A stretch of 64,000 nucleotides of DNA from NCBI GenBank assembly GCA_963971425.1, contig OZ020520.1, forward strand, positions 5,064,553-5,128,552, written 5' to 3'. The position numbers and the translations under genes are program-made. The DNA is from Bryoerythrophyllum caledonicum. Taxonomy: Eukaryota > Streptophyta > Bryopsida > Pottiales > Pottiaceae. The notes under the pieces were generated by a model, which searched no databases, was not told the DNA's origin, and worked only from the letters and a program-made list of their open reading frames with translations. Shown piece after piece: positions 33,860-45,974 of this stretch. How positions within the stretch are numbered: the stretch's first letter is position 1; every line of letters begins with the position of its first letter.

Positions 33860-35100
33860 GTTTATGAGATCTTACGAGTGCTTCGGAAAATAAGTTGTTC
33901 ACAGAAAGTACTTCTTCTCTGAAGTTTAGTGTCTTATGATCACGTCATCAAAGCAGACTTTTAGGAGGCTCATTTACAGCACAACTGTTATTATGGTCTG
34001 TATTCTATCCAGTACTACTTCGGAAAGTAAAAGCGAGTCCCTATGCTACACCCAACCCTGAAAATCCCTGTAGCTTCCCGACTAGGGAATGTGGGGAAAG
34101 ATAAAAAGCAAACGCACATGAGTGCAATAGAGGTGACTTTTGATCCCAATCTGGTCCTTGGAATCCCAGATTGGGACCCGCGTGATCAGATGGGTTCAAC
34201 CCGATAGACTAAAGGGGTTTAGGTCCAGGCCAAAATGGGGTCGTAAGCCACTCCATCGCACTCATGTGCGTTTGCTTAAAGTTGGGTCACTTCCACGTGT
34301 TGGCCCGTCTACGAATTTAACCCCTAAAGAACCAATGTTCCCTCGGGGGACATTTTGAGTTTGGGTAGGGTCCCACAATCTCAAATTTAGGTATGATTTT
34401 CTGAGGTTTTTATTGAATGGGCAACTTTTTAATAGCTACTTGTAAATATAGAAAGAAATTTGACCCACAGTTCAAAGTTACATTTTTTTTCCAGTACCAT
34501 ACACAAATAGTGCATTGGTTTACTATGACATACAACAAATAATGTGGAAAAGTTTAATTAATGATATATTTAATACAAAAAAAAAAAAAAACAAAAATCC
34601 TCTAGGAAAGGAATTTTTGCATCTCCCATATAGATTTTTGGATTTCCAAAATATGAGAAGGATATGATATATGCAAATCTTGAAGTGTATTGTTAATTCT
34701 CAGCTCATAGTTGCATTGCAAGATTTTTAAGGACATCTTCTACCCCTTTTCTACTTCTAAAATTTGGTGCACATGTGCCTAACATGATCTTTTTTGAGTT
34801 AAAATTAGAAAATCACTCATCGTAGTGCAAAAAGTTGGCCCAACTCTGTCATCCATGATGGGTCTAGTGTTGTATGGAAAGAGGCTCTAAGGGCAAAACT
34901 CCATACTACACCCGACTCGAGAAATCCCTGTAGCCTCCCGACTTGTGAACTAGAGAAAGAAAAAGTTAGGTCACTTCCATGTGGTTCCAGAACGTATGCT
35001 CATTATATCATTGATGCTTTTTGAGGAGTCTGATATGAACTACGTGGAAAGTAGTATAGTGGGAAGCCAAAAACGATGTTGGGCTTGCCGCAGAGGCTTG
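33860..35100. other. Intergenic, diverged repeats
   Basis: No gene seen. AATCCCTGTAGCTTCCCGAC (34060-34080) recurs with few changes at 34926-34945. The stretch 34690-34850 is related in inverted orientation to 51840-51990. Confidence 0.4.
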
Positions 35101-35111
35101 ACAACCCCAAC

Positions 35112-35375
35112 TTCTCGAATCTCAATATTTTGGTTGTATGAGGTATTCGAGAAGGGGGGTGAGATAAAACTTGGCCCCTATTTTATTTTTGGATGGGGGG
35201 CCTATTTACAGCAAATTGGTGGCCGCATATTCCAAATTTGCCCAAAAAAATCTTTGAAAAGCCTCTAGACCCCCTAAAATGAGAGAGCCAAAAAAAATGA
35301 GAGGGTGCCGCTAAGACGAGGACACACCTCCCCGAAATACCTCGTGCAACCAAAATATTGAGATCCCGACTTCTC
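35112..35375. repeat. Inverted repeat of about 50 bp, possible small MITE
   Basis: ATCTCAATATTTTGGTTG (35119-35136) and its complement (about 35350-35367) lie about 230 bp apart and extend into GAGGTATT on the inner side. The ends and any target duplication are not clear. Confidence 0.45.
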
Positions 35376-36176
35376 TCGAAACACCCATCCTTGGTATCCG
35401 GGTCCACTTTTTGGACCCGACCCCGCCATCGCTGACGGGTCGGGTGTTGCATGGATATAGACCCAGATCAGGCACTCGTCGGTTGTTCCTTGACATAGCT
35501 AGGATCTAGCTTCACCGTCTTGGATGAGTACCAAGGTGCAACTGGTGATGTATGTCTTCTGCAGGGCTGACGTTCGCACCCTCAGTTTGTAATCTAACAT
35601 CATGCACAGCATCTGATAATGACGCTGGAACCTTGCCTGCTTTGTCTCTGCTTGCAAACTTTCAACATGATGTATCAATATTACTGGTGTAAGACATCAT
35701 GGAGTACCTACTTTAGAGCAGTTAACAGTTCGCTTGTCCCTCCAGTGTAGAACTAGATTACATTTTGCACAAAGCGCACGTCTAAGCTCAGAGAGTCGGA
35801 GACAAAATGATGGGCGTCTAGACAAACCCACAGTTCACCTCCAAGTGTCCTTCTGCACTGAGTTTGTTCTGTTTGACAAAAATGACTTCATTGTAACAAC
35901 TAATGCCAGTATAAGTTGCTGGTGCTTAGAGCTTGTAAAAGTTAGTAAGAGGACCATCCAGGCACCCACATTAGAACAGCTTGTCAGATCATTGCACCAA
36001 GCAAGAACTGAGAATCATTAGCAAGAACTGAAGCACCACTAGCTGCATCATCAGGAGAATCGGTTACAGGTATAATTTTACGTCAGCTTTTCCGATACTA
36101 CAAAGCCGGCAGACACTAGGTCAGTACTACTGACATTCTGCATCACAGCAAAGCACCGCTTGAGATCGGTTTATCT

Positions 36177-36373
36177 TCTCAAGAAACTCACTGGTTTCAT
36201 GGCAATGCAGTAGTGTTCACACCTTGTCAAGGAAGCATTATTTTCTAGCTGGACATACGGATGGCCAGGATGTTTTCTTTCTGAAAACTCACTAGTTTCA
36301 TTGCAATGCAGCGGTATTACAAACCTTGTCAAGAAAGCACTACCTTCTAGCTAGACGTGCGGGTAGCCAGGCG
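36177..36373 (+). repeat. Tandem duplication of about 104 bp
   Basis: Two adjacent copies share AACTCACT, GTTTCAT, GCAATGCAG, CCTTGTCAAG and TTCTAGCT landmarks. Confidence 0.75.
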
Positions 36374-36412
36374 CAAGCTGAATGCACTCCTTCCATCAGT
36401 CTGACCTCGGGC

Positions 36413-36742
36413 TCAAACGATAATGATGTTCCCGGACTGGTCTAGAATCTGCTCATCTCTGGAGGTCAAAGTATTAGGGCAGGACTTATCAAAACTTGCC
36501 ACATTGCCAACATCGATCAGTGTCACCTGAACAGGCCACATTGTATCAAGCTTCAGGAATAGATACTTTTCAAAGTACTCAGACCTTACCTCCAAGCTCG
36601 AAAGTTGAAGGCAGTTTCTACCAGGAAACCTAATTGCAGAGCACACCCTCCGAAACGATTCCGGCGTCAACTTGCGCATATGATCCAGACACTTCAGTAT
36701 CAAAGTATGTTGACCTAGAAACTGCGGCGCACACAGCTTCAA
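36413..36742 (-). other. Orphan coding-like exon candidate
   Basis: The minus-strand open frame has normal protein composition: CLDHMRKLTPESFRRVCSAI, CLQLSSLEV, MWPVQVTLIDVGNVASF. A possible acceptor (CGCCGCAG) precedes FLGQHT, and a good donor (GAG then GTAAGG) follows SLE. I do not recognise the family, and no neighbouring exons are evident. It may be an exon of an unknown gene or a captured gene fragment. Confidence 0.3.
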
Positions 36743-37026
36743 CCATCAGGTCTCTTCGAAGTGAGTTGGAAACTGGTTCGTTACCGCAATGCTGACGTCG
36801 AGGTTCAGACTTTGAAACCCTGCTACAGTAGAAGAAGCAAGGTTCTTAGTGACGTATGATGAGATGGCCGCCGGCACACACTATTGAGCTTGTGCGCCCT
36901 GCAACCGATTTGCTAGGATGGATAGCCTAGCATGAGAATAATGTGGAAGAGTCAAGGTGACATCCAAAATGGTACTACAAAAATAGGAGCAGCTCACATT
37001 CTCACCTTTTTGACTGACAAGTTATA

Positions 37027-37104
37027 CTTGTAATAACTGTGTCTGGCTTCTAGTGTCAAAACGGACTTGTAATAACTGTCTCTGTCTTCTAGTGTCAGAA
37101 TGGA
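37027..37104 (+). repeat. 39-bp tandem duplication
   Basis: CTTGTAATAACTGT ... CTTCTAGTGTCA occurs twice, starting at about 37027 and 37066, with a few differences. Confidence 0.75.
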
Positions 37105-39640
37105 TCTGTGTTCAGAACTTTTGTTTCATGAGAATGGACTATCAAAGGTGACTCAGACTGTTTGTATAGATTTTTAAAGTTGAATTTGTACAATGTAGTT
37201 TAAATTTTTTAGTTCCGCACATTCATACATGATTTAAAGCTAATTTATTTGTTCATTGATACTAATAAAATATTAATCATTCTAACGTTGGAAAACTCAA
37301 CATTAACGCAATTTTCTAGACAATTTTCAATGTAATTCTCATGAGATTTAAACGCAAGTTTTGTTTAAGAAGCCTACAAACTGTCTGAGCAACTTTGATA
37401 GTCCACACTAACATAGAACAAACTCACCAAACACATATACATGAAACTCTTTGTCTTAATCCCATGTATAGTCATCAATTCAAGGAGTCAATAAACCTGA
37501 GCACCATAAAACAGAGTATAAGTATACACAACAACGTCATGAAAAAACCGTGACACCTTACTTAGTTTGACAAGAAAACAATGCAATGCACAACAACTTA
37601 GAAAGTTTGTTAGATCATAGACATGAATCACATTAAATTTGACAAACTTCATTCTGTGACCGGCTGCAAGTTTGCTAGATCAGATACAATCAACAAGTCA
37701 AAACCGTCTATCTCATCAACATGGACCTTTGATCATAACACGGTGAAGAAAGCTTACAGGGAGCAAATCAAACGCAGCTGCTGCAGCAAGGTGATGAGGT
37801 TTGGTGGAGCAGAATTAGGAGAAGAGACTGGAACGTCGTTGTCTGGAGGTGAAAGGAACTCGGGAAGGTGCCGCAAAGTCGTCGTACGTAGGCACTTGGA
37901 ATCTGCACCCGGCTGCGAGATACATGCCGGGAAAGCCTTCTCTAACCTTTCCCCGGGAACATTAATTTAATCTCTCTCCAGCAAGATTAACGGTCCATAT
38001 GAGAGGTGAGGCTCAGAAAATACTTTCCCAGCTGTCGTGAGCTCAACGGTTCGCCTACGACCTAGTCGCTTCTGAGAGGACCACCGCCTAAAAAGATCAA
38101 CTTTGGGCCCAATTATCAATAAGTGGTAAGCTGTGAGTAAGTTCTAGTGAGCAGTACCAGGTGAAATATCTGAAGCTGAAAGTTCTGGCAGTGATTAGTC
38201 TCCTCTATTCCTCGGGTGCAGATTAAATCTGAGAGTGCCAAGCGCTAGCTTGAATTTTCTGTGATGCATCATGCAGGTACTGGTTTCATGCAAGCAACCG
38301 AGCTTGTAGGGCCGAACTTACTATTATTGGGCCCCTGTTACAGCGGCCAGCTATACTGTTCACTTTATGAAGTGAAGACCAGAGTAGTTGGAAATTCTAC
38401 ATTAATTGAAATATACATGCAACCTTCGACTGGCACACACTTGCATGAATACCCGAGTCTCAAAACTTGATGTATACTAGTGTAGGTGATCCACAATACT
38501 TTTGAATCCCTGACCGCCATGTGGCATTCTCTGTCCATATGAAAAGCCTATGTGTTATTTTATGTTAACCACAGCGCTAGGTTTGGATAATCATTCCCGG
38601 GGTTCTGGATTGCTCCAAGTTGGAGCCGGAAACCAGAATATCTGCATCGAATCAGGAGCCAAGAGCTCCTCCACGTCTAGAAACTCAGCCGGATAACATG
38701 GAAAACGATGAGTATATTCGTAGAGCTGCCTGTTCACGAGCCCTCACCTCACCACCTGCCAAATGAGCGCATGGAAGCAAAGCTCGAATCTGATGAGCCA
38801 CATTCGGCCGCCGGCCTGCAAGCCTTATCATAGTGAAGCAAACAGTTCATCCTCATCTACACTCATCATTAAGGCTCAGCTCTCATTCATCCAAGCGTTA
38901 AGTAGCTTGCCTTGCATTAAACCCTTCCCACGAGACTGGGAACGTGGAAGAGTGGCCGCTAGAATAGGGCCCCGCAAGTGTCAGCAGTCAGACAGAATGA
39001 AGCCCGCTTTATCACCCAACTCCTCCCAGCTCCGAGGTGCGATATATTCGAGTGAGTTAATTATCCGGATCTCGCACACAATGTGTACTTTCTGCTAGTT
39101 GAACGCTCATCTGATCCTTCTTGGTGAACTGTAAGCTGCAAGGAAGTTTTGTAGCAACTAGCGCCTTGCCCCAGGTGGCTCTCCCTCCACAAAAACATAA
39201 TTCAAATGGAATGTGAGACGTTGCACTTGAGGCAGCCAACGGCAGCAGACTGTCACTAGAGGTGCGTAACGCCTGCCAAACGCTCGCCCTGGTTTCCGAG
39301 ACATGTACGTATAGAGTACAACGGTCGCATGTGCTACGTGATAGAGGAGGCGGTTTTATCCATTGAATATCGCGATTACGTCACAGCAGAGGTGTACTAT
39401 GGGCCAACAAAGCTGGCCACTGTTGCGCAGGTGACGACAGATGCGCGTGGGCTGGCGGGGGTCCGAAAATACCGTTCTAGCCTACACCGCTCTCTTTATT
39501 TAGTGTAAAGACAAGAATACTTGGGATTTCCAGAGGAGTTGGAAACTGCATGTACTCTTGATAGCGCACGCGCTTGCTAGAAAATGAAGACCCTCTCAAT
39601 ACTTGAGATGCTTGTGCTGGATCCACATTACTTTTCAATC
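37105..39640. other. No gene seen
   Basis: This is unique-looking sequence of moderate GC with only short ORFs. It may be the upstream region of the GRAS gene. Confidence 0.4.
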
Positions 39641-39644
39641 CACA

Positions 39645-39654
39645 CTATATAAAG
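39645..39654 (+). promoter_or_regulatory. TATA box, possible core promoter of the GRAS gene
   Basis: CTATATAAAG is followed about 35 bp later by a GC-rich, C/T-containing leader (39690-39795). CTCCAGGGTATGTATG near 39786-39800 resembles a splice donor. On the plus strand the next recognisable coding sequence is the GRAS gene at 42028, so this could be its promoter and first untranslated exon. The distance makes this tentative. Confidence 0.35.
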
Positions 39655-39799
39655 TGATCATTGCGGTACACGAGAGGGCTGCCGCCGGGCGGTATCTAGC
39701 GCGGCCGTGCCGTAGGGTGAGGCTCTCCTTTCTCCTCCCTGTTGTGTGTGCACAGCGCAGCTCGCCCCAGCCGCGGGGGCACCTGCTCCAGGGTATGTA

Positions 39800-42027
39800 T
39801 GCCTTCTTGGACGGAGCCCAGGTTCCACAACAGTAACAGGTTCGGATATCTTATTCTGGCCACCAAGTCTATGGCCGGCTGCATCATTCCGCCGCTGCTT
39901 TGCACCGTGTTGAAGTCCCATGGTTGTAGTTGGGACTAGTTGTTCTTAGGCATCATCGTACGAGTTCGACCGAGGTAGGGCACTTGTGCGGCGCGGCGGG
40001 GCGAAGCGAAGCGCGCTCTTGGGGTTTGTGGTGTGAATGGCCTCAGATCAGATCAAGTGGAGCTTATCACAGCACCTCGGGACTGGATATTGAAAGTGCA
40101 GAACGGAGGTAGACTTGTTATATACTTTGTTTCGGGTTTTTTAGGGCGCATTTGTTTCTGAGAGGACAGTGGGTGGCTCTAGGCGGAGCAGCTGGATGGA
40201 TGTTATTGTAGATTGGATTAGGAGGAATGTTAGCCTGCTTTCTTTCTCTTGGTTGCGCTTATCTTGACAGCCAGCGGAAGTGCGAGAACTTTTTTTTTCG
40301 GTTGTTGGGAGTCCAAGTTTGTCTAGGGAGAATTAGTCTTCTATGATTAATACCGGTCAGGTGCGTGGTTCTTAAGCAGATTGAGAGACACCACGAACCT
40401 GTGAAGATTGTGTGCAATGATCATGAGAATGATGAACTCCAGCTTTGATACAGAAGACTAAGAGGCTTACCAACAGTCTTGCAGCTGGTGTGATTCTACG
40501 GCATTCGGGAAGCTTGCACAACTCGGAAGCAGCGGCTTCAGGAGTGGCTATGGAAGATGCCAGGTGAGCAAATGTGCTAACCTTTCGAACAACTCATGTC
40601 GCAACAAATGTGATGTGTCCTCGGTGCGGAGTTTATATATTCCAAACTTTCTCAATCCATTCAGTTGGAGTCCATGTGAGTTACCGGTTTGAATCAAACC
40701 GAGCCAATTTTCAACCCAGTCATGATCTGTCACCTAATCAAGGTGGCACTTTCGCTGTCTGATAATCTTTTGCAACGTGCGTCTGATGTGACACATTTAG
40801 CTTGGGGCTGCCCACACCGGTCATTTGCATTGTCATCCTCAGACTAGTTGCCTCTTGTTTGAAGCAAGTTCAACTTAAGCTCCATGATTGTGACAAACAC
40901 TAGCAGTTATTGCATCTCATTGATCTAGCTTACATTGTAGTAGAAGGCTGCAGCATCGGGATACTAACTTTTGAATTTACGAAACCAGGCAATGATGTTC
41001 AGGTCGAGTCAAGTCATCTTAGAAATTGGTAGACGGTGCCTCCCCGAGATTCTGATGAGCGGCGTGCAATGGACTGGTCAGTGCTGCTGCTGGTCTTCAC
41101 TAGCCTCTAGTGGGTGCATGCAGGACCACCTCTGGATATGTTGCACAACATGAACAGACTGGAGAGGACGACACTGTACGTCGAGATCCGTGCATCCAAG
41201 CATTTCAAGGGCTAGCTGTTGTGTACATTGCGAGTGGGGTCAGCACGTACTACATTTCTAGTTGTGTGACAACGGTCTGGACTGAGAATCCCATTCTCAG
41301 CTTCCCATGTGACATGGAGCGCGTCTGCGCAAAGAAGAAACTTAAATAAACTGTGCAGGTGGAAATTAACCAGCTCCGACAATACTTCCACAACGGTCAT
41401 CTTTATTTTGGTGTTGACTGCAGCTGTCCAATCGTCAGGTACGGTGAGCCCTCATATCACTAGCTCTAGCACTTGAATCCATGTCAATTGTTGCCTGGGC
41501 CTCCGACGTGATGTTATCAATCTAGCCCACATGTGAGCATATTAAAGAAGCTGGCACTCTGCTGAATATTGAAGTGTCTTGAAGTTCATGTCCAAATTGA
41601 ACACTTGAAGGAATCACGTGACTGTCCCATTCTGTTAGCACCTGCTACTTAATGAACTCAGTCCACTGCTCGCAGCAGCCATTGTAGAGTTATTCACAAT
41701 ATTGGCAGTTTCTCGTGACTTACTTTGGCAGTTTCGTTACAGGCTTAAACCCACATTTTGGAAGCATAGAACTGCCAAAGTAATGAGTCTGACCTGCACC
41801 CATGTTCCTTATTATACCTTGAGATGATATACGTCCAGGTCGTTTTATACATGTGGCATTTTGAGGTAGCATTAGCTGCGTCGTGGTCAATACACGCTGA
41901 TGTTCAAGGCCGTGTATAAATTAGCAACATGTCCTAGAGTTCTTGGGGTCAGCGGAGGCAACACTGAGGTCGCGAGCTATGAGTCAGCTGCTTTTCCTTG
42001 AGTAATTCTCATTTGTGTCGATGCCAG
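39800..42027 (+). other. Presumed 5' region of the GRAS gene
   Basis: No confident exon. Open stretches at 40971-41153 and 41110-41349 are not recognised. An upstream coding or untranslated exon of the GRAS gene should lie here, because the exon at 42028 begins with a splice acceptor. Confidence 0.35.
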
Positions 42028-43577
42028 GTCTGCTGATTATTCTGAGGACGTGACCCCAGTCGAGAGGATCAGCTCTGCTCAGTTGCAAAGTTCACCAAGT
42101 GCTGCAGGAGCAGAAGAAAGCTACAGTTTTTATCACATGGTCAGTTCAGTACTTCCATTTGCAGCTTGACTTGTGTGGAATTGTGTCTAGGACATTGAGT
42201 TTGATATTCTGCCATTATATTTATTGTGCTGATGATGGACAGCAGGAGGAGAAAGCTGCGAAGCTTTCGGGGATGACGGCAGCGCGAGTCGAGGATCTGC
42301 TGATCCGCTGCGCCACCGCCATCGAGAACCGAAACGTGGCCTCCGCGCAACAAGCCGTGCACGAGCTGCAGCGCATCTCGTCCGTGGACGGCGAGCTCCC
42401 AAGCGAGCGCGTCACGGCCTACTTCCTGCGCGCGCTCATGATCCGCGCCGGCACCTTGCTGCAATCCAGCCAGAACCTGCCCCCCGAGCTCGACCTCGCC
42501 CAGTACATGCGCGACAATCCTCACCGTAAGCGTGTTCATCTCTCACAATTATCAGCTGCTGATGATCTCTCTCACAAAGGTCGAGCTGACATAAAATCTT
42601 GAGTGCTTCGCGCAGAAGTGCGATGGGGAGAGCGCGCGCTCGGATTCAACGACCTGACGCACCTGGTGGACATGACGCCGTTCTATCGGTTCGGGTACAT
42701 GGCGGCCAACGGCGCGATCCTGGACGCGTTCGAGGGGATGGACCGCGTGCACATCGTGGACTGCAGCACCTCGCACTGCATGCAATGGCCGACGCTGATC
42801 GACTCGCTGGCGGATCGCACGGACGGGCCGCCCCACGTGCGCCTCACGGTTTGCACCGCCGCGCTCCCCACACCGCCGCGCCTGCACCCGTCCTACGAGG
42901 AGGTGGGCCACCGCCTCATGCTCTGGGCGCGCGAGAAGGGCGTGCCCTTCGAGTTTCACATCCTCCCCCGGCCCCTGGAGAGCCTGTGCATCAGCGACGT
43001 GGCCCTTCGCGACGGGGAGGCGCTGGCGGTAAACTGCAGCCTGCGCTTGCACTACCTGAGCGACGAGACGAGCTGCAGCTCAGATCAGCTCTGCCCGCGC
43101 GACAAGTTCCTGCAGCTCGTGGCGTGCCTCAACCCCGCCGTGGTCACCGTCTACGAGGAGGACTGCGACGCGACCTCCAACGACCTGGTAGCGCGTCTCA
43201 AGGAGTCGTACAACCACGAGTGGATCCCGTTCGACTACCTCGCGACGTACGCGCATCACGGCCGGCGCGAGCACGAGCGCGACCTGGGGCTAAAGATTGA
43301 GAACCTGGTGGCGTGCGACGGCGCGCACCGGATCGAGCGCCTCGAGTCCCTGAACCAGTGGTCGCAGCGCTTCAGGAAGATGAACTTCCGAACACTGCGC
43401 ATCAGCGAGGACGTGATCACCGCGTTGCAGGAGATGGTCGGGGATTACGCCGGTGGTTGGGGCATGAAGCTCGAAGACGACATCCAGATTCTCCACTGGA
43501 AGGGCCATAGCCTCTCGTTCGCTTCGGCGTGGGCGCCTGCACCGCCGCCGATCAAACTCAGCTACTTGCACTACTAA
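42028..43577 (+). CDS. SCL32: GRAS transcriptional regulator, SCARECROW-LIKE 32 type
   Basis: GRAS proteins are plant nuclear regulators of transcription. Three exons are supported: 42028-42139 (SADYSEDVTPVERISS...), 42243-42525 and 42616-43577. Introns of 103 and 90 bp have GT-AG ends and keep the frame; the second joins DNPH to QVRWGERALGFND. The GRAS domain is nearly complete. The first leucine-rich region contains VEDLLIRCATAIENRNVASA. The VHIID motif appears as VHIVDCSTSHCMQWPTLIDS. PFDYLATYAHHGRREHE lies in the PFYRE region. The SAW end is GWGMKLEDDIQILHWKGHS followed by FASAW. The layout fits AtSCL32 (recalled, about 410 residues); the visible exons give about 450 residues. The true start codon lies upstream of 42028 and was not found. 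The large exon is very GC-rich, unlike the surrounding DNA. The gene converges with the DNA glycosylase 640 bp downstream. Confidence 0.85.
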
Positions 43578-44217
43578 ACCTGCTTTCCGTCAAGATTTTT
43601 GCCGCTCGAGTGCATTTTCTGTCCAATTTTTTTGTGCCATTTTTGCCCCATCTGTCCATGTTTCCCGGATCATTAGCCTCCGCGTTCTCGTCGGGGAAGT
43701 ATCTGCTGTGACAAGCTTTTTCCGGCCACAGTGAAATCTGCTCCCTCAGTTGCAACAACTCCTTACATTGTTTGGAATTCGGTCCCGGTGTATCACTGGT
43801 CTGAAAAACTATTATTCCGAAAATTATTCATGTACAGTTTCGAATTCACCTGAAAGTGGTGTTTCCATTTTCCCATACAGATCAGTGGTCAGCTCTCAAC
43901 TAGTCTCCACATGAAGTGTGATAGCAACTCAAGGATAACATGGCATCTGTGAACATCACAAAGAATTGAGTCCCAGAATTCTTACTTGTGAAACTTAGTC
44001 ACACGGAACAGCAGCGGTTGTAATCTCCAGAAGAAGCGATTTGAAACTACAACCGCTTCAAAAGAACTGTAAAAGTCAGTAAAGATCAAAACAATAAGCA
44101 ATCACTCTACAAGTCTCTAGTAATCAAACTTCGATGTGCCACTATCTTCGATCAACCGAAGCGCACATCGCTTGAATTCACGCTCCAATTCCAACACGGG
44201 CATCACCATCGCAGCAG

Positions 44218-45280
44218 TCAAGAAGTGGGCATCTTGACGTCCGCCATGCGCCAAAGGTACCACGACGCGAGAGTGCGATACGGCCGCCACGAGAGCGCGA
44301 ACTCCTCCATCTGGGCGGGCGTGGGTTGCTGCTGCAGGCCATACAGCTTCATGAAGCCTTTGCGAATGGCCAGGTCGCCGACGGGGAGGACATCCGGCTT
44401 GTGCAGGTAGAAGATCATGAACATGTGCGCCGACCAGACGCCGATGCCCTTCACGGCAGTCAAGGCCGTGACGAGATCGTCCTCGCTCATGACCATGAGC
44501 TTCTCGTCCGCCAGGAACCCCGACGTGAACTTCTCCGCCAAGTCGTGCAGATACGTCGCCTTGCGTCCTGAAATCCCCACCGCCCGCAACTCCTCCGCTG
44601 TGAGCGCAGCAATTCTCGCAGGCGTCACGGTCGACTCTGGCCCCTGGCAACAACACCCGAACAAACCCTAACTCTCAGCAATGGGACAACAATTGTGAGG
44701 CTTGAAACTTCTATCAAGACAGGAGAGTGAGCCATACGCCGCAGAGAGTGATAAGGCGGCCATAGATCGCGTTTGCGGCCTTCCCAGCGAGTTGCTGGTA
44801 CACGATGCTGCGAGCCAAGGCGGTGAAGCAGCTGCCGCTCTGCTCCCACACGGGGCAGCTGCCGTGCGACCCAATGACCTGCGCGAGCTTCGGGTCCGCT
44901 GCGACGAGGTGCTTGGTTGCCTCGGCAATTGCTTCCGCAGTCGAGAGGCTAATGCTCCACGACTCGCTCGAAATTGTAACTTTCTCTCGATCCGCGCCCT
45001 CTATTGTGACTGTTTCCGCAACGACGACGACGGCCTTCTTACTCGTCGTCTTCCGCGGCTTCTTCCCCAGCTCCACCGCCGCACCGTCAACCTCACGCTT
45101 CGCACTGGGCTTCTCCTCCTTCGCCGCCGCCTTCTTCACCTTGAACGTGATCTTGGAGTCCACCAGCTTCGCCGCAGCATTGGGTTGCACCGCCTTCGCA
45201 GCCCGGGATCGCAGCACGCGCCCCACCACCTCCTCGTTCAGCATCGCTCCTGACAACTTCACGGCATCCAAACGCGCCAT
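44218..45280 (-). CDS. DNA-3-methyladenine glycosylase, AlkA-like (HhH-GPD)
   Basis: This base-excision repair enzyme removes alkylated bases from nuclear or organellar DNA. Two exons: 45280-44738 and 44643-44218, with a 94-bp GT-AG intron. Splicing joins LITLCG to GPESTVTP without changing frame and gives about 322 residues. The N-terminal 90 residues are basic and low in complexity (KKAAAKEEKPSAKREV, KKPRKTTSKK), consistent with a nuclear or targeting extension. The catalytic part has VYQQLAGKAANAIYGR, the helix-hairpin-helix VKGIGVWSAHMFMIF and the conserved Asp in LPVGDLAIRKG, then WRPYRTLASWYLWR. All expected HhH-GPD elements are present. I chose ATG 45280 because the in-frame codon further upstream is GTG. 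It lies tail-to-tail with the GRAS gene and about 700 bp downstream of the prohibitin stop on the same strand. Confidence 0.9.
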
Positions 45281-45974
45281 CGGAACGCACGAATTCACTC
45301 CAACTCAGCTCCCATTCCACCTCCTCTCCACCTGCAAAATTCAGCTCCACACTAACGACGAAGACTCGTCAGGAGTTTCGTGGAGCATCTGCCGGTAACC
45401 ATAAAACTGTAGACCGCAGCTTCATCGTGAAGCTTCAGCATATAAATATCAATGGTGAGCATCTCTTTCTAGACTGAAGTCCAAGTCGGAATCGTTTCTC
45501 ACGCACGCTTGATTTATGTTCGGATTGGGCCATACTGATTGAGTCTGCATCAACGTCTACGATTCCTTGCCTGAGGTTGCAGAACTCGTGGTTGCAACTC
45601 AAGAGAATCACGACAATGTCTGTAGTGACTACTGAAATACCGTTATGAGTGCACAGAATCAAGCATAAGAAGCCCAGCTGCGGGGAAAAATCTGCGAGTA
45701 AATTAATGTGGCAACTTATGACAGTTCGACTAAAGATTCGAACCTAGTTCTATGGCTGTTTATGAACTAATTGATGGGACCACTTCGAAACTAGGGAGCA
45801 AAATACTCCAGAATTGATCTCATCGCCTGTACAATGCAGTCTTTATTCTTGATGGAATGGTAGGTGACTCCACTGTCTTCACCAAAACGCCGATTTCGCA
45901 CAAGAAGAAGTCTTATGGATTAACTTTGGGAGATCTGGAATGAATAGCTTGTTGTTCTTGCATCACTTTCTGGT

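Noticed and set aside
33860-34400. Protein-coding gene near 34.1-34.4 kb
   Set aside because: The 72-codon frame is unrecognised and the stretch shares non-coding words with 34.9 kb.
42141-42539. Antisense and shifted open frames across the GRAS gene (also 42552-43052 and 42599-43300)
   Set aside because: High GC lengthens shadow frames; only the GRAS frame has conserved motifs.
44714-45298. Upstream start at 45298 for the glycosylase
   Set aside because: The codon there is GTG; the first in-frame ATG is at 45280.
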